Assembly (NCBI GenBank): GCA_017543645.1
Contig: JAFYFR010000037.1
Coordinates: forward strand, 1 to 59,808
DNA from: Bacteroidales bacterium
Lineage (GTDB): Bacteria > Bacteroidota > Bacteroidia > Bacteroidales > UBA3824
Direction: 5' to 3'
DNA length: 59,808 nt
Shown piece by piece: positions 43,999 to 53,110 of this stretch (position 1 is the stretch's first letter; the number at the start of each line of letters is the position of its first letter). A program made the translations under genes and the position numbers. The notes under the pieces are model-generated. The model saw only the letters and a program-made list of their open reading frames with translations, had not been told where the DNA came from and ran no database searches.

Positions 43999-44889
43999 AT
44001 GGAACAAAACGAAAACCAGCGTCCGGGAGCGAGCAAATTTTACCGGCGCAAACTTATGATGTCCACATTTTCCACCACGCTATGCATCGCGCTGGTGCTG
44101 TATATGTCGGGACTGTTTTGTATGCTAATGTTCAATACACAGAATATCAGCGATATGTTCAGAAGCAATATCAAACTTACTATTACTCTCAACGATAACA
44201 AGAGCCTCGCTGAGATTGAGAAATTCAGGAAGGAGCTGTCGACCTATCCGTACGTGCGCGAAAGCAAGTACATATCAAAGGACATTGCCGCTGAGGAGCT
44301 TAAGGAAGACCTCGGCGAAGACTTTGTGGCTATTCTCGACGGTAAGAACCCCCTGCTTTCGCGTATCGAGGTAAAGCTTACCAACGGATACTCCTCGCTC
44401 GACAGCATCAAGTCGCTGAACAACAGTCTCAAGAAAAATCCTGTGGTCGACGAGGTGGATTTTCCGCACAACGTGTGGCGCAACACCACTTCGGTGATGA
44501 ACAAGCTTTCGACCATAGTGCTTACGCTCAGTGCTGTATTATTGATTATCACTATCATTTATATAAGTAACACAGTACGTGTGCAGATGTCGGGCAACAG
44601 GTTCGACATACGGACTGCCAAACTTATCGGCGCATCCATCTGGAATATCAGCAAGCCTTATTATAAGCGGGCTTTGGTGCAGTCTGTGGTGGCTATTGTG
44701 TTATCTGTCTTGGGACTTACCGTTACAGTTAAATATATCGAAAAGATTTTTGACGGCGTGGTGGTTATCACCGATTTTCCCACCACATTGTTGGTTATGG
44801 CTTTGTCGGGTATTGCCATCAGCATGATAACCACATGGTTTTACACCCGCAAATACATTTTAGCCGACGAGGACGAACTTTATTATTAA
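43999..44889 (+). CDS. ftsX: Cell division protein FtsX
   Basis: The 296-residue permease-like protein has a cytoplasmic N-terminus, one helix (about 31-50), a ~110-residue periplasmic loop and three C-terminal helices ending in a charged tail (DEDELYY). With FtsE it activates peptidoglycan hydrolases at the septum; no ftsE is in the window. In most Bacteroidota the next gene encodes DUF3098, followed by uppP and truB. Here the next gene is fabG, and DUF3098 is 11.5 kb away. Confidence 0.92.
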   Translation: MEQNENQRPGASKFYRRKLMMSTFSTTLCIALVLYMSGLFCMLMFNTQNISDMFRSNIKLTITLNDNKSLAEIEKFRKELSTYPYVRESKYISKDIAAEELKEDLGEDFVAILDGKNPLLSRIEVKLTNGYSSLDSIKSLNNSLKKNPVVDEVDFPHNVWRNTTSVMNKLSTIVLTLSAVLLIITIIYISNTVRVQMSGNRFDIRTAKLIGASIWNISKPYYKRALVQSVVAIVLSVLGLTVTVKYIEKIFDGVVVITDFPTTLLVMALSGIAISMITTWFYTRKYILADEDELYY

Positions 44890-44901
44890 CAACATAACAA
44901 T

Positions 44902-45630
44902 ATGAAATACGCATTAGTAACAGGAGGCAGCAGAGGTTTGGGACGCGCAATATGCGTAAAACTCGCGAGCCAGGGATACAAAGTTTTAATCAACTACGTT
45001 TCTAATCAGGCAAAAGCCGAAGAGACGCTCCAGATGACCAAAGAGGCGGGTCAGGAAGGCGAGCTTATCAAATTCGACGTGGCCAACTACGACGAAACCA
45101 CCGCCGCCATCGAAAAATGGCTCAACGACAACAAGGGCGAATATATCGACGTGCTTGTAAACAACGCCGGTATCCGCAAGGACAACCTTCTTCCCCTTAT
45201 GCCCAAAGAAGACTGGGCTGCCGTTACCTCTATCACTATCAACGGTTTCTACAACGTTACCCGCGCCGTCCTCTCCAAAATGGTACGCAAAAAACACGGA
45301 CGCATTATCAATATGGCGTCGGTTTCGGGCGTTATAGGCCTTCCCGGACAGACCAACTATTCGGCTTCCAAGGGCGCAATTATCGCCGCTACCAAGGCTC
45401 TTTCTAAAGAGGTGGGCAAAAAGAATATCACCGTCAACGCCATAGCTCCCGGATTTATCCGCACCGACATGACCGAGGGACTCCCCGAGGAGGAACTTGT
45501 TAAGACTATCTCGCTCGGACGTTTTGGCGAACCCGGCGAAGTGGCCGAGCTCGTCGCATTCCTCGCATCCGACGCTGCGGCTTACATTACCGGCGAGTGC
45601 ATCTCCATCACCGGAGGTCTTATGGGTTAA
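44902..45630 (+). CDS. 3-oxoacyl-ACP reductase, aryl-polyene type
   Basis: The 242-residue SDR has GGSRGLGRAICVKLA, NNAGIRKDNL, SASKGAIIAATKAL with the catalytic Tyr/Lys and GGLMG at the end. The INYVSNQAKAEETL and LINNKGEYIDVLVNNAGIR-like segments resemble the FabG-type reductase of aryl polyene clusters more than the housekeeping FabG. The rest of such a cluster starts at the right end of the window, so this gene may belong to the same pathway. It lies 12 bases after ftsX and ends at a strong terminator. Confidence 0.8.
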   Translation: MKYALVTGGSRGLGRAICVKLASQGYKVLINYVSNQAKAEETLQMTKEAGQEGELIKFDVANYDETTAAIEKWLNDNKGEYIDVLVNNAGIRKDNLLPLMPKEDWAAVTSITINGFYNVTRAVLSKMVRKKHGRIINMASVSGVIGLPGQTNYSASKGAIIAATKALSKEVGKKNITVNAIAPGFIRTDMTEGLPEEELVKTISLGRFGEPGEVAELVAFLASDAAAYITGECISITGGLMG

Positions 45631-45655
45631 TTATCCTGTGTTTAAGATTATAAAC

Positions 45656-45702
45656 AAATTGCAAGATTCCTTCCGCTTGGAAAGAAGTCTTGCAATTTTG
45701 TT
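45656..45702 (+). terminator. Terminator after fabG
   Basis: AAATTGCAAGA (45656-45666) pairs with TCTTGCAATTT (45688-45698), with an inner TTCC/GGAA helix, followed by T residues. Confidence 0.8.
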
Positions 45703-45717
45703 ATGGGCAAATGTATG

Positions 45718-46227
45718 TTAGTATAAAAGTTTTTCGCCGAGGTCGCGGGCGGTGAGGTTGGCTATAAGCTGAACCGAATCCTGATCGGTGATTTCCACAC
45801 CGTCGCAAAAGTACTTGAACACCTCGCCGTTTACATAGTAGACCGCCTGCATGTACGACGAGTCAACATCGAACATCACGTAGCGGTTCATAAACACCGG
45901 CTTGCGGTTTTGTATGTAGTAGTCGGCCGAAACAATGTTGCCCGAGTCGGCAAGCATCGAGATTTTCACCATGTCGCCGTTGAGCGAGCATATCACGGCA
46001 TCGCCTTTGGCGGATTTGACGCGTTCTATGTCGAACATGTCGCCGTTCATGCGTATTTCGTTGACATACTCGTCGATAGAGTCGAGAAATAGATTCTGGT
46101 CTTCGATGATTGTCAGGTGAGTGTCGGTAGAGTCGTTAGTTTTGGCAGTGTCCGTGCCGTTTTCCACAGTCATGCATCCTTGCATTATCAAAATTGCAGC
46201 AACGGCTATGATGTCTATTTTTTTCAT
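45718..46227 (-). CDS. Lipoprotein of unknown function
   Basis: The 169-residue protein has a short lipoprotein signal (IMQGC at about residue 16), then a Thr/Asp-rich stretch and a beta-rich domain with Tyr/Phe strands (NRYVMFDVDSSYMQAVYYV). I start at the ATG at 46227, ten codons inside the longest frame, because this gives the signal peptide. It is alone and minus-strand, facing the fabG terminator. No family recognised. Confidence 0.65.
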   Translation of the reverse strand: MKKIDIIAVAAILIMQGCMTVENGTDTAKTNDSTDTHLTIIEDQNLFLDSIDEYVNEIRMNGDMFDIERVKSAKGDAVICSLNGDMVKISMLADSGNIVSADYYIQNRKPVFMNRYVMFDVDSSYMQAVYYVNGEVFKYFCDGVEITDQDSVQLIANLTARDLGEKLLY

Positions 46228-46465
46228 AAAGGTTGTTTGTATATTTAAAATGTGCAATTAGTTGATAATAATACATTTTTGATATCGGTAAACTTGTATT
46301 ATTTGACATTGCAATATACACATAAATAATTATTGTACAAATTTTTTTGCAGATAATTCAAAAAAAAATTCTTGCTGTGACGAATTATGCCTGCAAAAAA
46401 AGTTTTGTATGTAAAAAAATCTTCCTATCTTGCACCGTTATTTATACATACATGATTTTATTAAA

Positions 46466-47782
46466 ATGACACCGTTAAACATTGCAATATTGGGTTGTGG
46501 AACCGTTGGAGGGGGTGTAGCCCGTATTTTAACAGAACAGAAAGAACTATTGGCTAAGCGTGCCGGTAGGGAGATTAATCTCAAATACATTGCCGAGCTG
46601 AATCCGCAGGCAGCTATCGACCGTTTTGGTATCGACAAGAAATATTTTATGGGCGGAGGCAATGCCGTAAGCCGCGAAGACGCTTCTAAGAACATCCAGA
46701 CTATCTTGGAAAGCAACGACATCGACGTAGTGGTGGAAACCATGGGCGGAACTTCGAACTTTGTTCACGACACCTGCCTCGGCGTGGTAAAGCATGGCAA
46801 GAACCTCGTTACCGCTAACAAGGCTCTCTTGGCAGAACGCGGACTGGATATTTTTCAGACTGCCGAGCAGAACGGAGTAAAAATCGGTTACGAGGCTGCC
46901 GTCTGCGGAGCTATTCCTATTATAAAAGGTGTAAAGGAGAGCTTCACCGGCGACATTATCAACTCGGTATGCGGTATTTTCAACGGAACAAGCAACTACA
47001 TACTTACGCAGATGCAGCAGCAGGGGCTTGATTTTGACTCTGCCCTCAAGCTCGCCCAGCAGAACGGTTATGCCGAGGCTGATCCTACATTGGATATCAA
47101 CGGCGGCGACGCAAGCCACAAACTTATACTCCTTATCAAGCTCGCTTTCGGTATCGACGTTACTATGGAGCAGCTTTCGATTATCGGCATCAAGAACATC
47201 ACCAAAAACGATATCGATTTCGCATCAGAAATCAACGCGTCTATAAAACTGATTTGCATGGCAAAACGCGACGGCAACCAAGTGTTCGCCACTGTACGTC
47301 CCATGGCGGTTAAGAAAGACAATATCCTTTCAAGTGTCAACTATGCCGTTAACGCCGTGCGCCTCGACGCCGAATACTCCGACACTCATTTCTTTATAGG
47401 CAAGGGAGCCGGTAGTAGCGAAACAGCCATGTCGATTGTTTCCGACATCGTGTTCATAGCCCGTTACGGCAATGCACCAGAGTATACCGAGAAAAACAGC
47501 TATTCGCTCGGCAATACTTCGCAAATCGAGTTTCCATATCTCGTTTCGTTCAAGACCAAGAACCTCCCGGGAACTACTGGCTTGATAACCACTGCGATAG
47601 GCAACCAGCAAATCAACATCGAAACCGTAAGCCACAACCGTTTCAGCGGCGAGACTGCGGATTTTTCGATAGAGACAGCCACCTGCACAATCGAGCAGAT
47701 CGAAAAAGCTATCGAAGAAATCAAATCTTTGAACAATAATCTTTTGTTGGAAGAACCAAAGGTGCTTCCGATACTGTTTTAA
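46466..47782 (+). CDS. hom: Homoserine dehydrogenase
   Basis: The 438-residue enzyme reduces aspartate semialdehyde to homoserine for threonine and methionine synthesis. NAD-binding ILGCGTVGGGVARIL, TANKALLAE, GILNGT-type GIFNGTSNYILT, and GGDASHKLILLIKLAFG are diagnostic, and a C-terminal ACT-like domain (TKNLPGTTGLITTAIGNQ) suggests feedback control by threonine. I start at the ATG at 46466. Confidence 0.94.
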   Translation: MTPLNIAILGCGTVGGGVARILTEQKELLAKRAGREINLKYIAELNPQAAIDRFGIDKKYFMGGGNAVSREDASKNIQTILESNDIDVVVETMGGTSNFVHDTCLGVVKHGKNLVTANKALLAERGLDIFQTAEQNGVKIGYEAAVCGAIPIIKGVKESFTGDIINSVCGIFNGTSNYILTQMQQQGLDFDSALKLAQQNGYAEADPTLDINGGDASHKLILLIKLAFGIDVTMEQLSIIGIKNITKNDIDFASEINASIKLICMAKRDGNQVFATVRPMAVKKDNILSSVNYAVNAVRLDAEYSDTHFFIGKGAGSSETAMSIVSDIVFIARYGNAPEYTEKNSYSLGNTSQIEFPYLVSFKTKNLPGTTGLITTAIGNQQINIETVSHNRFSGETADFSIETATCTIEQIEKAIEEIKSLNNNLLLEEPKVLPILF

Positions 47783-47801
47783 CCAATAAATATATAGAAA
47801 A

Positions 47802-48314
47802 ATGGAAAAGACCTACTATTACCGTCAAGGCGAACAGCAGATTGGCCCTGTAACGCTCGACCAAATGCGCGGAGCGGTAACTCCTGACACCTACGTCTGG
47901 GCAGAAGGAATGTCCTCTTGGCAGCAAATCAGCCAGTTGCCCGACCTTCAGACACAACTTGGACTGACGGCTTATCAGCAGCAACCGTATTATCAGGCAC
48001 CACAGCCGTCGTATCAAAACTCTTACAGCAACAGCTATAGCGAAGGTGGCTCAAAGCCTCCTAAGCCTAACAACCACTTGGTCTTGGCTATTATTACCGC
48101 CCTTGTTTGTCAGGTTTTAGGCATCATAGCTGTTGTTATGGCAGTGATGAGTGATTCTGCCTACAACCGTGGCGATTATCTCGAAGCAGAAAAAAAGGCC
48201 AAACTCGCCAAAACTCTGTCGCTCGTAGGAATTATAGGTATGGGGGTCTTTCTCTTGATTTATATTATTATGATCGTAGTGGCAGCAGGCGCCGGCGCTT
48301 TACAAACGTACTAA
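47802..48314 (+). CDS. GYF-CD225 (dispanin-like) membrane protein
   Basis: The 170-residue protein has an N-terminal GYF_2 domain (YYYRQGEQQIGPVTLDQM), a Gln/Tyr/Ser-rich linker and a CD225 domain with two membrane helices separated by the DSAYNRGDYLEAEKKAKLAK loop. The combination is frequent in Bacteroidota but its role is unknown. A DUF2752 gene follows after three bases, a recurring pairing. Confidence 0.85.
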   Translation: MEKTYYYRQGEQQIGPVTLDQMRGAVTPDTYVWAEGMSSWQQISQLPDLQTQLGLTAYQQQPYYQAPQPSYQNSYSNSYSEGGSKPPKPNNHLVLAIITALVCQVLGIIAVVMAVMSDSAYNRGDYLEAEKKAKLAKTLSLVGIIGMGVFLLIYIIMIVVAAGAGALQTY

Positions 48315-48317
48315 ACG

Positions 48318-48716
48318 TTGAACATTAATAAAAATAATATTCTATTGATTGCCCTCTTGGTGGTTTTTGCCGCAGGGGGCATCTATTTTTATACGGTATT
48401 CGATCCCGAACGACAGGGAAGCCTTTTCCCGAAATGCGGATTTTTTGTGTTGACGGGCTACAAATGTCCGGGCTGCGGCATTCAGCGTGCGCTCCATCAC
48501 TTATTGCATGGTGATTTCTTCGGAGCGTTTAAGCAAAACGCGCTCGCTTTTCTTTCCGTTCCGTATATTTTATTGTTGTCATTGGCGTACAAGAGCCGCC
48601 GTTTCAACGAGAAATTTCCCCGCACCGCCACCGCTCTCAAAGGCTTTGTCAGCACTTTAATTGCCGCAGCGGCGGTATTCGTCTTTTGGATTGCGAGGAA
48701 TATCTGGGGCTTTTAG
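48318..48716 (+). CDS. DUF2752 membrane protein
   Basis: The 132-residue protein begins at a TTG (48318) three bases after the CD225 gene; no suitable ATG is in reach. It has three hydrophobic helices and the signature CPGCGIQRALHHLLHG near residue 50, with two Cys that may bind metal or heme or form a redox pair. Function unknown. It overlaps pncB tail-to-tail by four bases. Confidence 0.8.
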   Translation: MNINKNNILLIALLVVFAAGGIYFYTVFDPERQGSLFPKCGFFVLTGYKCPGCGIQRALHHLLHGDFFGAFKQNALAFLSVPYILLLSLAYKSRRFNEKFPRTATALKGFVSTLIAAAAVFVFWIARNIWGF

Positions 48717-49876
48717 GCGATGCCGAGGCTCTTCTTTGCCAAGTCTACCGCCTCTGTGCCGCCGGTGTGCTTTATAGGATTGTCGGAGAGCTTCACCACC
48801 TTGGTCCAAGCTCCGTTTACCATTACAGTATCTATTTTAATAACCATATTCAACGGCTTGACTCCCACGTCGTTGGTAAAGTTGGTGCCAATGCCGAACG
48901 ACATTCCTATCCTGCCTTGGCAGTAGTCCACAATCTGTTTCACCATATCGGGATTGAGTGCGTCGGAAAACACTATGGTCTTGCTCAACGGGTTGATTCT
49001 AAGCTTTTTGTAATGCTCAATGGTCTTGTCGGCAAATTCGAGCGGCGAGCCCGAGTCGTGCCTTACGCCGTCGAACAGTTTGGCGTACAGCGTGTCGAAA
49101 TCCCTGAAGAACACCTCCGTTGTAAAAGTGTCGGAAAGCGCGATGCCGAGGTCGCCACGGTAAACTTTCACCCAGTTTTCGAGCGCAAGCTTGTTGGCAA
49201 TCTTGTAGCCGAACTTGGCGGCGTGGAACATAAACCACTCGTGGGCGTGGGTGCCTATAGGGGTGGTGTTGTATTTCATAGCCAGATATACGTTGCTTGT
49301 GCCTACAAAGCCATTGCCGGCATAGCGGTTGAGCGCGCCAACTACTTCGTCGTGGTTTTCAAACGAATAGCGGCGGCGTGTGCCAAAGTCGGCTATCTTC
49401 AGCCCCATATCGCTGTACAGCTTCATCTTTCCGTCGGCAATCTGAGTGCGTTTATCCTTGGGGTAGGGGAGAGCACCCGTCATCTTAAAGTATAGTTCGC
49501 TGATAATTGCCATCAGAGGCACCTCCCAAAGTATTGTCCTGTACCAAAGGCCTTCAATAATTACTTCAAGTCTGCCTCCTTCCTGGGTGATTTTCACCTC
49601 GCCGGGATCAAAACGGTATCCTGCCATAAAATCTAAATACGCCGGAGGCAGGTAGTAGCAGCGTGTCTTCAAAAATTCGTGCTCCTCTTTGGTAAGTTTC
49701 AAATCTGCCATAGAGTCCACTTCTTGTCTGAGCGACTCGGCAAAGCCCTGCGGAAACTCGTCGCCGCCCCGGTTGGTAAACTTGTAGCGTACATAGTCCG
49801 CCGGAAAAAGCGAAACCGCTCCGTACTGCATGGTAAACTTGTACAAGTCGTTGTCGGTAAAATGTTTAATAATCAT
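48713..49876 (-). CDS. pncB: Nicotinate phosphoribosyltransferase
   Basis: The 387-residue enzyme makes nicotinate mononucleotide for NAD salvage. KFTMQYGAV, RRYSFENHDEVVGAL, GTHAHEWFMFHAA with the active-site His and FDGVRHDSGSP are diagnostic. The promoter region contains a perfect 23-bp palindrome at the start point (49944-49966), which suggests repressor control linked to NAD. Confidence 0.95.
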   Translation of the reverse strand: MIIKHFTDNDLYKFTMQYGAVSLFPADYVRYKFTNRGGDEFPQGFAESLRQEVDSMADLKLTKEEHEFLKTRCYYLPPAYLDFMAGYRFDPGEVKITQEGGRLEVIIEGLWYRTILWEVPLMAIISELYFKMTGALPYPKDKRTQIADGKMKLYSDMGLKIADFGTRRRYSFENHDEVVGALNRYAGNGFVGTSNVYLAMKYNTTPIGTHAHEWFMFHAAKFGYKIANKLALENWVKVYRGDLGIALSDTFTTEVFFRDFDTLYAKLFDGVRHDSGSPLEFADKTIEHYKKLRINPLSKTIVFSDALNPDMVKQIVDYCQGRIGMSFGIGTNFTNDVGVKPLNMVIKIDTVMVNGAWTKVVKLSDNPIKHTGGTEAVDLAKKSLGIA

Positions 49877-49943
49877 AATAATTAGTTTTAAGAGTTGTTA
49901 TGTCTTTTCGTTGTTGCTATATATATAAGGTGGATTGCCCTAA

Positions 49944-49966
49944 AATTGTGTAATAATTACACAATT
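49944..49966. promoter_or_regulatory. Perfect 23-bp palindrome, candidate pncB operator
   Basis: AATTGTGTAAT (49944-49954), A, ATTACACAATT (49956-49966) is an exact inverted repeat. It lies directly downstream of the pncB -7 box, over the predicted start point. Confidence 0.7.
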
Positions 49967-49967
49967 G

Positions 49968-49975
49968 CAAATATA
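49968..49975 (-). promoter_or_regulatory. pncB -7 element
   Basis: On the minus strand TATATTTG, one base upstream of the palindrome, with the start codon about 92 bases further on. Confidence 0.65.
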
Positions 49976-50040
49976 ACGAAAAAAGTTTGTCATCTCAACA
50001 TAAATAGAATTAAAAAAAGTATGCAAAATAATTTTTTTGC

Positions 50041-50070
50041 TTGTCAATAAAAAAAAATGCATTATATTTG
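50041..50070 (+). promoter_or_regulatory. Promoter of the chemoreceptor gene
   Basis: TTG at 50041-50043, 19 bases, then TATATTTG at 50063-50070. The start codon is at 50115. Confidence 0.7.
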
Positions 50071-50114
50071 TATAGTCAATTCATAAAGCAAACATATAAA
50101 TTGCCATAACAGTA

Positions 50115-51980
50115 ATGAAAAAATCATTTGATATATTTCAGCGGCTCAAACTAAACGGACGCGTTACCTTAGACATTATTCTGATAGCATTGCCAATTGT
50201 ATTTGTAGTAGTGGTGGCATACATTGGCATATCGCAGCTCCGCCACACGTCCGACATATTGTCGCGCCAATATCTGGCTATTAGCGTCAACTGCGGAAAG
50301 CTTACAGCCAGCATAAACCTTACTTTCGATGCCATTGACAAGAACAACAACGAGGGGGTTGCCAGCTTTTCAGCCCAGACCAACGAAGCTATCAAAAACA
50401 TAGGCGATAGAGTTAAGTCACTGTCGGGCGAGGCTCCTGAGATAGACCAGCAGTTTAACAAACTCAACGATCTCATGACCCAGACATCGCATGGGCTGAA
50501 CAACCTGTTAGCGGATATCCAAACTTCAAACTCAAAGTTCACCGACCTTAACGCTACGATAGCCCGATACGACAACCTCGCCGACAATCTCCGTCAGCGC
50601 ACAGCTGATAAGGCGCAGCGTTATATGGAGGCTAACAACAGGAGCATGCTGCAGCGATACTTGCAGGCTGCAATTGTTGCCGAAAGGGCGTGCAGGCTGT
50701 CGGTAGAATCCAACCTTTACGGACAGATAGGTGATATGGAGCACACCAAGCAGGCTACGATGGGAGTGGCGCAGTGCCATGCCCAGCTGTTAAAACTGCT
50801 CGACAATGCCGACCGTCAGACATTGGCAGAAATGGACAAAATCCTCCAATACCTTATTGATAATTCAAGCAAATTTGGCGAACTTGTTGCGTCTATGAAA
50901 ATTCAGGCTGGTGAAGGCTCTCGTACAAAAGTTTCAATCCTCCGCGAAGTCAGCATGTTACAATCAATGAGCAATTCTCGCATCGAATCGCTGTCAGACC
51001 AAATATCCAAAGTAACAAACCGTATGGCCATAATGATTATCATAGCCCTAATCATATCCATAAACGGTTCGTTCGTAACCTTGAAATATCTGCAAAAGAC
51101 CATCGTAAAGCCAGTGGTGCACCTTGCGTCGGTAGCTCGCGACATAGCCAATGCCAATCTTGTAAACGATATCAAGCACAAAGATGGCATCGACGAAATT
51201 TCACAGCTCGAAGACGCTTTTGCATCTATGACCGAGAACCTTACCGAACTTGTTACATCGCTTAAGGCAACCGCTGGCGACATTGCCAATTCGAGCCGCA
51301 CCATGCTTGACGCAAGCCAGCAGATGACTTCCTCCGCCAATGACCAAGCCGCAACGGCTCAAGAAGTCTCGGCTTATATAGAGCATATGAGCACATCTAT
51401 TGCACAGAATCGCGACAATGCATCCACAACAGAACAGATGGCAGTGAACAATTCGCAGATTATCAGCGACTGTTCGGTGTCGGCGCAAAAATCAGAACAG
51501 TCGATGAACGACATAGCCGAAAAAATATCTATCATCAACGAAATATCTTTTCAGACAAACCTGCTTGCTCTCAACGCCGCAGTGGAGGCTGCACGTGCGG
51601 GCGAACACGGCAAGGGTTTTGCAGTAGTGGCTGCCGAAATACGCAAGCTTGCCGAAAAATGCGCCTTGGCTGCCAGAGAAATAGACTGCGTGTCGAAAGA
51701 CAGCATAGCAGCAGTAAAACAAAACGGACAGGCGTTCAACATTGTCATGCCGCGTTTCCAGCACATCACCGAGCTCCTGCAGAATATAGCCGCCGCCTGC
51801 AACGAACAGGCAAGCGGAAGCAAACAAATCACAGCTGCCGTTCAGAGTTTCAACAATTCTATCGAGCAATTCTCAGCAATAGCTGATGACGTGGCATCAA
51901 ACAGCCAGACACTCGCCTCTAAGGCCGACAGCCTTCTCGAAATCACCGACCGTTTTGTAACAATGCAAAATCCAACATGA
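50115..51980 (+). CDS. Methyl-accepting chemotaxis-type receptor
   Basis: The 621-residue protein has membrane helices at about 21-40 and 305-325 around a ~265-residue all-helical periplasmic sensor, a HAMP domain (about 326-380, [17 protein letters not shown]) and an MCP signalling hairpin whose tip is [21 protein letters not shown] at about 476-496. The tip is the region that normally binds CheA and CheW. Length after the tip shows no CheR-docking pentapeptide. It has its own promoter and no chemotaxis gene beside it. The CheR/CheB operon at 22984-26101 might modify it; that is inference. Confidence 0.92.
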   Translation: MKKSFDIFQRLKLNGRVTLDIILIALPIVFVVVVAYIGISQLRHTSDILSRQYLAISVNCGKLTASINLTFDAIDKNNNEGVASFSAQTNEAIKNIGDRVKSLSGEAPEIDQQFNKLNDLMTQTSHGLNNLLADIQTSNSKFTDLNATIARYDNLADNLRQRTADKAQRYMEANNRSMLQRYLQAAIVAERACRLSVESNLYGQIGDMEHTKQATMGVAQCHAQLLKLLDNADRQTLAEMDKILQYLIDNSSKFGELVASMKIQAGEGSRTKVSILREVSMLQSMSNSRIESLSDQISKVTNRMAIMIIIALIISINGSFVTLKYLQKTIVKPVVHLASVARDIANANLVNDIKHKDGIDEISQLEDAFASMTENLTELVTSLKATAGDIANSSRTMLDASQQMTSSANDQAATAQEVSAYIEHMSTSIAQNRDNASTTEQMAVNNSQIISDCSVSAQKSEQSMNDIAEKISIINEISFQTNLLALNAAVEAARAGEHGKGFAVVAAEIRKLAEKCALAAREIDCVSKDSIAAVKQNGQAFNIVMPRFQHITELLQNIAAACNEQASGSKQITAAVQSFNNSIEQFSAIADDVASNSQTLASKADSLLEITDRFVTMQNPT

Positions 51981-52063
51981 AAGAATCCACACTATTTTTC
52001 ACGCCAGGCTTTTATTTATATAAAAAATATCTGAAAATATTTTTCAGTTAAAAATATTATCCC

Positions 52064-52071
52064 TAATTTTG
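52064..52071 (+). promoter_or_regulatory. rplM operon -7 element
   Basis: TAATTTTG matches TAnnTTTG, 77 bases before the rplM start. A short inverted repeat CTGAAAA-TAT-TTTTCAG at 52031-52047 covers the -33 position. Confidence 0.6.
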
Positions 52072-52147
52072 CACGTCCGATTTATTATCCATACTTCGAA
52101 TAGAAGTAGTTAGTATTTAATAAGTTAAATTTTAAAAGTTAAAAAAA

Positions 52148-52612
52148 GTGGATTCATTAAGTTACAAAACAGTATCGCTCAACAAGAACACCGTACAGAA
52201 AGAGTGGCTCTTGGTAGACGCGACAGACCAGCCCTTGGGACGCTTTGCATCCAAGGTAGCCATGCTGTTGAGGGGCAAGTACAAAGCCTCCTTCACACCG
52301 CATGTAGACTGCGGCGACAACGTAATAGTCATCAACGCCGAAAAAATCAAGATGACAGGAAAGAAATGGTCGCAAAAAGAGTACGTACACCACACCGGCT
52401 ATCCGGGCGGTCAGCGCATCGAAATTGCAGAAGAATTCTTTAAAAAAGCGAACGGACCCGAGCGCATTATCGAAAAAGCCGTAAAAGGCATGCTTCCCAA
52501 ATCGAAATTGGGCGACGCGATTCTTCGCAACAACCTTAAAGTTTATCAGGGCGAACAGCATCCCCACGAGGCTCAGCAGCCCAAACTCATCAACTTAAAC
52601 GACCTTAGATAA
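52148..52612 (+). CDS. rplM: 50S ribosomal protein L13
   Basis: The 154-residue protein starts at a GTG (52148). WLLVDATDQPLGRFASKVAMLLRGK, YVHHTGYPGG and GMLPKSKLGDAILRNNLKVY-type blocks are the L13 signatures (the first spans two conserved segments). It is the first gene of the rplM-rpsI-rpsB-tsf run; rpsI starts two bases downstream. Confidence 0.95.
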   Translation: MDSLSYKTVSLNKNTVQKEWLLVDATDQPLGRFASKVAMLLRGKYKASFTPHVDCGDNVIVINAEKIKMTGKKWSQKEYVHHTGYPGGQRIEIAEEFFKKANGPERIIEKAVKGMLPKSKLGDAILRNNLKVYQGEQHPHEAQQPKLINLNDLR

Positions 52613-52614
52613 TC

Positions 52615-53004
52615 ATGGCAGAAGTTACAAACACAGTAGGCAGAAGAAAAGCCGCAATCGCGCGCGTTTTCGTAACTCCCGGCAAAGGAGAAATCAAAAT
52701 TAACGGCAAAGACTACAAAGAGTACTTCACTGTTCCCCAGTTTCAGAAAGTCGTAATCCAGCCCCTGGAGCAGATCAGCGTCCTCGGCAACTACGACATC
52801 AAAGCCAACGTTGGCGGTGGTGGTTTCAAAGGACAGGCTGAGGCTATCCGTCTCGGCATTGCCCGCGCTCTCGTAGCTATCAACCCCGACGACCGTGTGG
52901 CTCTGAAGAAAGAAGGTTTCCTCCGCCGCGACTCACGCGTAGTTGAAAGAAAGAAACCCGGACGTCCGGGCGCACGCAAACGCTTCCAGTTCAGCAAGCG
53001 ATAA
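52615..53004 (+). CDS. rpsI: 30S ribosomal protein S9
   Basis: The 129-residue protein has GRRKAAIARVFVTPGKGEI, GGGFKGQAEAIRLGIARAL and the basic C-terminus GRPGARKRFQFSKR, whose last Lys/Arg contacts P-site tRNA. After it a 106-base gap with a GC-rich stretch (53026-53075) precedes rpsB; it may hold a weak hairpin but no promoter box. Confidence 0.96.
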   Translation: MAEVTNTVGRRKAAIARVFVTPGKGEIKINGKDYKEYFTVPQFQKVVIQPLEQISVLGNYDIKANVGGGGFKGQAEAIRLGIARALVAINPDDRVALKKEGFLRRDSRVVERKKPGRPGARKRFQFSKR

Positions 53005-53110
53005 TTTTAGTTTAGCATCCAAACTGACGAGACCTATGGCGCAAGAGAGTTGCCCCACAGCTACCCGGCAGTTGAATTTAAGTAGAACGTAAACAAAAAC
53101 ACCAATTAAA

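Noticed and set aside
48686..49495. 269-codon plus-strand frame
   Set aside because: It is antisense to pncB, which has all expected motifs.
53005..53110. Possible ribosomal-protein leader RNA before rpsB
   Set aside because: Only a four-base helix (GCAA/TTGC) could be found, too little to call a structured leader.
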